From DATEPR01 sp036503065 (lineage in GTDB: Bacteria > Actinomycetota > Actinomycetes > Mycobacteriales > Pseudonocardiaceae), in assembly GCA_036503065.1 (NCBI GenBank), contig DASXXM010000001.1:1-9981 (forward strand): a DNA stretch of 9,981 nt, given 5' to 3'. Positions 7,501-9,981 of the stretch are shown here, piece by piece. Position 1 is the first letter of the stretch; each line of letters starts with the position of its first letter. Position numbers and translations under genes: made by a program. Below the pieces are notes generated by a model that was not told the origin of the DNA, did no database searches, and saw nothing but the letters and a program-made list of their open reading frames with translations.

Positions 7501-9018
7501 TCAACCCACCCGACCGGGCGAAACCGCCGTCGCTGCGGCGCGGTGCCGCCCGACCAACGCGGCCAGCGCAGCACCGACAACGCAGATCACCGCCGTGACC
7601 AGGAAGATCTCGCGATACTCGGTCAGCAGCGCGACCTTCAGTGCCCGCTCGTAGACCGCGACCTCCTGCCGGAACACGGCCGCGCTGACCCCGAACGGCA
7701 ACGGTGTGTCCAATGTGGCCGTCAACGCGTGAAACCGGTGCAGCCCCCACGCGGACAGCGCGGACACGCCGACCAGCATCCCGGTCATCCTCGCCACCAC
7801 GACCCCCGCCGAAGCAACACCGTGCTGCCCGGCCGGCACCACCCGCAACACCGCCGCCGACAGCGGCGCGATCACCAACCCGAGCCCCAACCCGGCGATC
7901 GCCAGATCGGTGTCCAACACCGGCAATCCCAACACGTAGTGCGCGGTGAGCACGTCAAACGGCCACCGCGAGATCAACAGATACCCACCGCCCGCGACGA
8001 GCATCCCGCCACAGCCGACCACCGCGTCCCCGAGCCGCCCGGCCAACGCGCCACCGATGACCGCACCCACCGGCAGCGCAACCAGAAACCGCACCAACAA
8101 CACGGCCGACTGCCCGGAATCCATACCCAGCAACGTCTGCGCGAACAGCTCGACGTCGACCAACGTGACCATCAGAGCCGCGCCGGCCGCCAGACTGGCC
8201 GCGAGCGTGGCGATGAACGGCCGCATCCGCACCCCCGCCGGATCCAGCAGCCGATGCCGAGCCCGCGACTCCCACACCAGAAATCCCACGAACACCACAC
8301 CGGCCGCCACCAGCACGGCAACACCCCACCCGGGCAGCACGGACTGCTCCGGATCCGGGTTGTACAGCCCGACGACCAGCAGTCCGAGCGCCACAGCCAG
8401 CAGCCCACCACCGACAAAGTCCGGCCGACCAACCCCGGCCCGCCGACCACCCGGAATGGCCACACTCACCGCGACGACAGCCACCGCAGCCAGCGGCACG
8501 TTCACCCAGAACAGCCCACGCCACCCGACGAGTGCCGCCAGCCCGACCCCGTAGAGCGGCCCGAGGACGGTGCCCAGTTCCTGCGCCGCGCCCACCAGCC
8601 CGAGCACCCCGGTCCGGCGTTCGCGGGCCGGCCACAGGTCCCCGGCCAACGCCAACGTCACCGGCAGCAGCGCCCCGCCGGAGATGCCCTGCACCGCCCG
8701 CCCGACCACCAGTTCCGGCACCCCGCTCGCGAGAGCGGTCACCGCCGACCCGACACCGAACACGGCAAGGCACGCCTGCAACAGCACCCGCCGCCCGAAC
8801 AGGTCGGACAGTTGCCCCAGCAACGGCATCGCAGCCACGTAGCCGAGCAGGTACCCGGTCACGATCGGCGTCGCCAACTCCAGGTGGTTGACCGGAATCC
8901 GCATGTCCCGCACGACATCCAGCAACACACCGACGACAACGTAGGCATCCAGCGCGGCGAGCAGCACAGAAAGGCCGCCAGCACCGATCGCCAGCGACCG
9001 GCCGGCCTTGACGTCCAA
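7501..9018 (-). CDS. 14-TM MFS exporter, Rv1410c/P55-like partner of LprG
   Basis: The 505-residue drug:H+ antiporter-type (DHA2-like) permease has motif A GQLSDLFGRR at 68-77, motif B around R107 (VVGRAVQG), and motif C from about 143 to 158 (GAAQELGTVLGPLYGV), which contains acidic E147. D24 lies in helix 1. About 14 hydrophobic segments are visible. The stretch near 350-370 (SRWPFDVLTAHYVLG) fits the extended loop between late helices of the P55 group. Family knowledge: P55 works with lipoprotein LprG to move triacylglycerol and other lipids across the mycobacterial envelope. The gene lies 5 bp after the lprG-like stop on the same strand, so it is probably translationally coupled. The start is TTG at 9018 with no good Shine-Dalgarno site. 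The next in-frame GTG (codon 18) would cut into helix 1. The substrate here is inferred; a generic drug exporter is the alternative. Confidence 0.85.
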   Translation of the reverse strand: MDVKAGRSLAIGAGGLSVLLAALDAYVVVGVLLDVVRDMRIPVNHLELATPIVTGYLLGYVAAMPLLGQLSDLFGRRVLLQACLAVFGVGSAVTALASGVPELVVGRAVQGISGGALLPVTLALAGDLWPARERRTGVLGLVGAAQELGTVLGPLYGVGLAALVGWRGLFWVNVPLAAVAVVAVSVAIPGGRRAGVGRPDFVGGGLLAVALGLLVVGLYNPDPEQSVLPGWGVAVLVAAGVVFVGFLVWESRARHRLLDPAGVRMRPFIATLAASLAAGAALMVTLVDVELFAQTLLGMDSGQSAVLLVRFLVALPVGAVIGGALAGRLGDAVVGCGGMLVAGGGYLLISRWPFDVLTAHYVLGLPVLDTDLAIAGLGLGLVIAPLSAAVLRVVPAGQHGVASAGVVVARMTGMLVGVSALSAWGLHRFHALTATLDTPLPFGVSAAVFRQEVAVYERALKVALLTEYREIFLVTAVICVVGAALAALVGRHRAAATAVSPGRVG

Positions 9019-9023
9019 TGCGC

Positions 9024-9722
9024 TCAGCCGGCGGGTGCGGTCACGGTGACCGGCTGGTTGATGTTGGAGAACGTCACGTCAACGGTCGCGCCCTGGCTGC
9101 CACCGGACCCCGGCACCACGAACTCGGCCTTGACCGGCAGGTTCCTGCTGTCGGCGGACACCCACAAGGTGGCCTCCACGTTCTGGCCGATCCCCGGAAT
9201 CAGCGCGGACACCACGGCCTTGTCGACCTTCCCGGTGATCCGGTAGCAGTCGACCCCGTTGACCGACTCCCGGCTCTGGGTCTGCGCCCCCTGGGTCTGG
9301 GTGAGGACCTTGGCGATGCCACGGTTCGGATCGAGGATCGCACTCGGATCGAACAGACTCCCGGCGATGCTGGCCGCGATCTTCTGGTAGCCGCCGGTCG
9401 GCCCCTTGATGTAGAAGGTCCGGTTCACCAGCACGAAGTCGACCTGTGTGAGCTGCCCGAGCAGGGCGATCTTCGCGGTGCCCTTGGCCTGCCCCTGCGA
9501 GTTGAGGTCCCCGTCCGCGTTCTGAATCGGCACACCGGCCAACGTCCCGTGCACCACGATCGAGAAGTGCACGCTGCCGACCGACCGGGTCGAGCTGCCG
9601 GCACTGGCCAGCAGGGCCGACGCAGCCGGCAGGTTGGCCGTACTCGTGGCGCCGCCGGACGTACAGCCCGCCGCAAGCGCGACAACGCCAACGAACAGTC
9701 CGACGATCCAGGTACGACGCAT
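9024..9722 (-). CDS. lprG: LprG/LppX-family lipid-binding lipoprotein
   Basis: The 232-residue exported lipoprotein has signal MRRTWIVGLF and a hydrophobic core up to LAAGC, with lipidated C20. It has an LppX_LprAFG-type domain from about residue 25 to the end. Stretches that resemble mycobacterial LprG are GVPIQNADGDL, FYIKGPTGGYQKI, AILDPNRGIAKVL, VNGVDCYRITGKV and ATLWVSADSRNLPVKAE, in the expected order. Family members hold acylated lipids in a hydrophobic pocket and hand them on at the outer face of the membrane. The downstream MFS gene is the usual partner, so a lipid-export operon is the best reading. ATG 9722 was chosen because it gives the proper signal peptide. A TTG at 9752 would add ten residues before it. 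There is no Shine-Dalgarno site, and TACGAT ends six bases before the ATG, which suggests a leaderless transcript. The symbol is by similarity only. Confidence 0.87.
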   Translation of the reverse strand: MRRTWIVGLFVGVVALAAGCTSGGATSTANLPAASALLASAGSSTRSVGSVHFSIVVHGTLAGVPIQNADGDLNSQGQAKGTAKIALLGQLTQVDFVLVNRTFYIKGPTGGYQKIAASIAGSLFDPSAILDPNRGIAKVLTQTQGAQTQSRESVNGVDCYRITGKVDKAVVSALIPGIGQNVEATLWVSADSRNLPVKAEFVVPGSGGSQGATVDVTFSNINQPVTVTAPAG

Positions 9723-9766
9723 GGACCGATCGTAGGGCCGCGGACCGATCAACAGTGACTCGGACC
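9723..9766 (-). promoter_or_regulatory. Putative lprG promoter with spaced direct repeats
   Basis: The plus-strand word GGACCGATC occurs at 9723-9731 and again at 9742-9750. A shorter GGACC sits at 9762-9766. Starts are 19 and 20 bases apart, about two helical turns. On the minus strand a TANNNT -10 box, TACGAT (9729-9734), lies six bases before the lprG ATG and overlaps the proximal repeat. No convincing -35 is present at 17-18 bp. The layout fits a factor binding as a tandem array over a leaderless promoter. Confidence 0.4.
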
Positions 9767-9769
9767 AAA

Positions 9770-9981
9770 CTACGTCACCGCGGGCGCATCCACAGCAGTC
9801 CGACTGACACCGAACTGAATCCCACGCGCCTCCTTGCCGAACAACGTCAACAGAGTAACCGCCGCCAACACCGGCACGATAGTGATCATCAAAGCAAACG
9901 GATAACCGTGCGACGCGGCCAGGCTCTGCTGAATAGGCAGATTGAACGCGGCAAGACAGTTACCCAACTGATAGGTCACCC
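9770..9981 (-). CDS. MFS permease, C-terminal end (cut by window edge)
   Basis: Only the last 69 or so residues lie in the window. The frame continues past base 9981, and the GTG at 9977-9979 is most likely an internal valine, not a start. The fragment has TYQLGNCLAAFN, then a loop and a final helix (about ALMITIVPVLAAVTLLTLF), and ends with the FGKEARGIQFG tail. TYQLGN-type and F(G)xEARGxxFG endings are typical of MFS sugar/organic-acid permeases such as the sialate/lactate (SHS) group; that assignment is from memory of the family. The TAG stop is at 9770-9772, 47 bp before the lprG ATG on the same strand. G+C is about 57% (115 of 200 bases at 9781-9980), lower than the neighbouring genes. 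Confidence 0.7.
   Translation of the reverse strand, partial: VTYQLGNCLAAFNLPIQQSLAASHGYPFALMITIVPVLAAVTLLTLFGKEARGIQFGVSRTAVDAPAVT

Noticed and set aside
7525..7540. CGCCG/CGGCG hairpin near the convergent junction, considered as a terminator
   Set aside because: The stem is only 5 bp, there is no T-tract, and it lies inside the MFS coding end. Such short stems are common in GC-rich coding DNA.
7543..9246. 567-codon plus-strand open frame opposite the MFS and lprG genes
   Set aside because: Its Pro/Gln/His/Arg-rich translation has no domain, while the minus strand encodes two clear families.

Overview
The window is high-GC DNA (about 65-80% G+C in hand-counted blocks) with strong GC3 bias, GTG and TTG starts, AGGAGG-type ribosome binding sites, a LysX-type fused lysyl-tRNA synthetase and an LprG-type lipoprotein. 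This points to an actinomycete. A Pseudonocardiales-like filamentous genus is my best guess, by inference only. No RNA genes, CRISPR arrays, insertion sequences or phage genes were seen.

Layout: bases 1-103 hold no recognisable gene. On the plus strand, lysX (104-3445) encodes a membrane lysyl-phosphatidylglycerol synthase fused to a lysyl-tRNA synthetase. It runs tail-to-tail into a minus-strand DUF5134-like membrane protein (3424-3999), with a 22-bp overlap of the coding ends. A 75-bp gap containing a perfect palindrome separates that gene from minus-strand nadE (4075-5808), a glutamine-dependent NAD+ synthetase. Across a 90-bp divergent intergenic region, a plus-strand exported lipoprotein of the alpha/beta-hydrolase TAP/Hip1-like family (5899-7500) faces right. 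Its stop codon directly abuts the stop of a minus-strand 14-TM MFS exporter (7501-9018). The exporter is 5 bp downstream of an LprG/LppX-family lipoprotein gene (9024-9722). The window ends in the C-terminal end of another MFS permease on the minus strand (9770-9981, cut by the window edge).

Functionally, most genes concern the cell envelope. LysX modifies phosphatidylglycerol with lysine. The LprG-like lipoprotein and its MFS partner match the mycobacterial lprG-Rv1410c (P55) lipid-export pair in order and coupling. The hydrolase is a surface lipoprotein. nadE is housekeeping. I see no clearly new system. The most useful leads are the lprG/P55-type operon with spaced direct repeats over its promoter, the palindrome before the DUF5134-like gene, and an in-frame 15-bp tandem repeat inside that gene.
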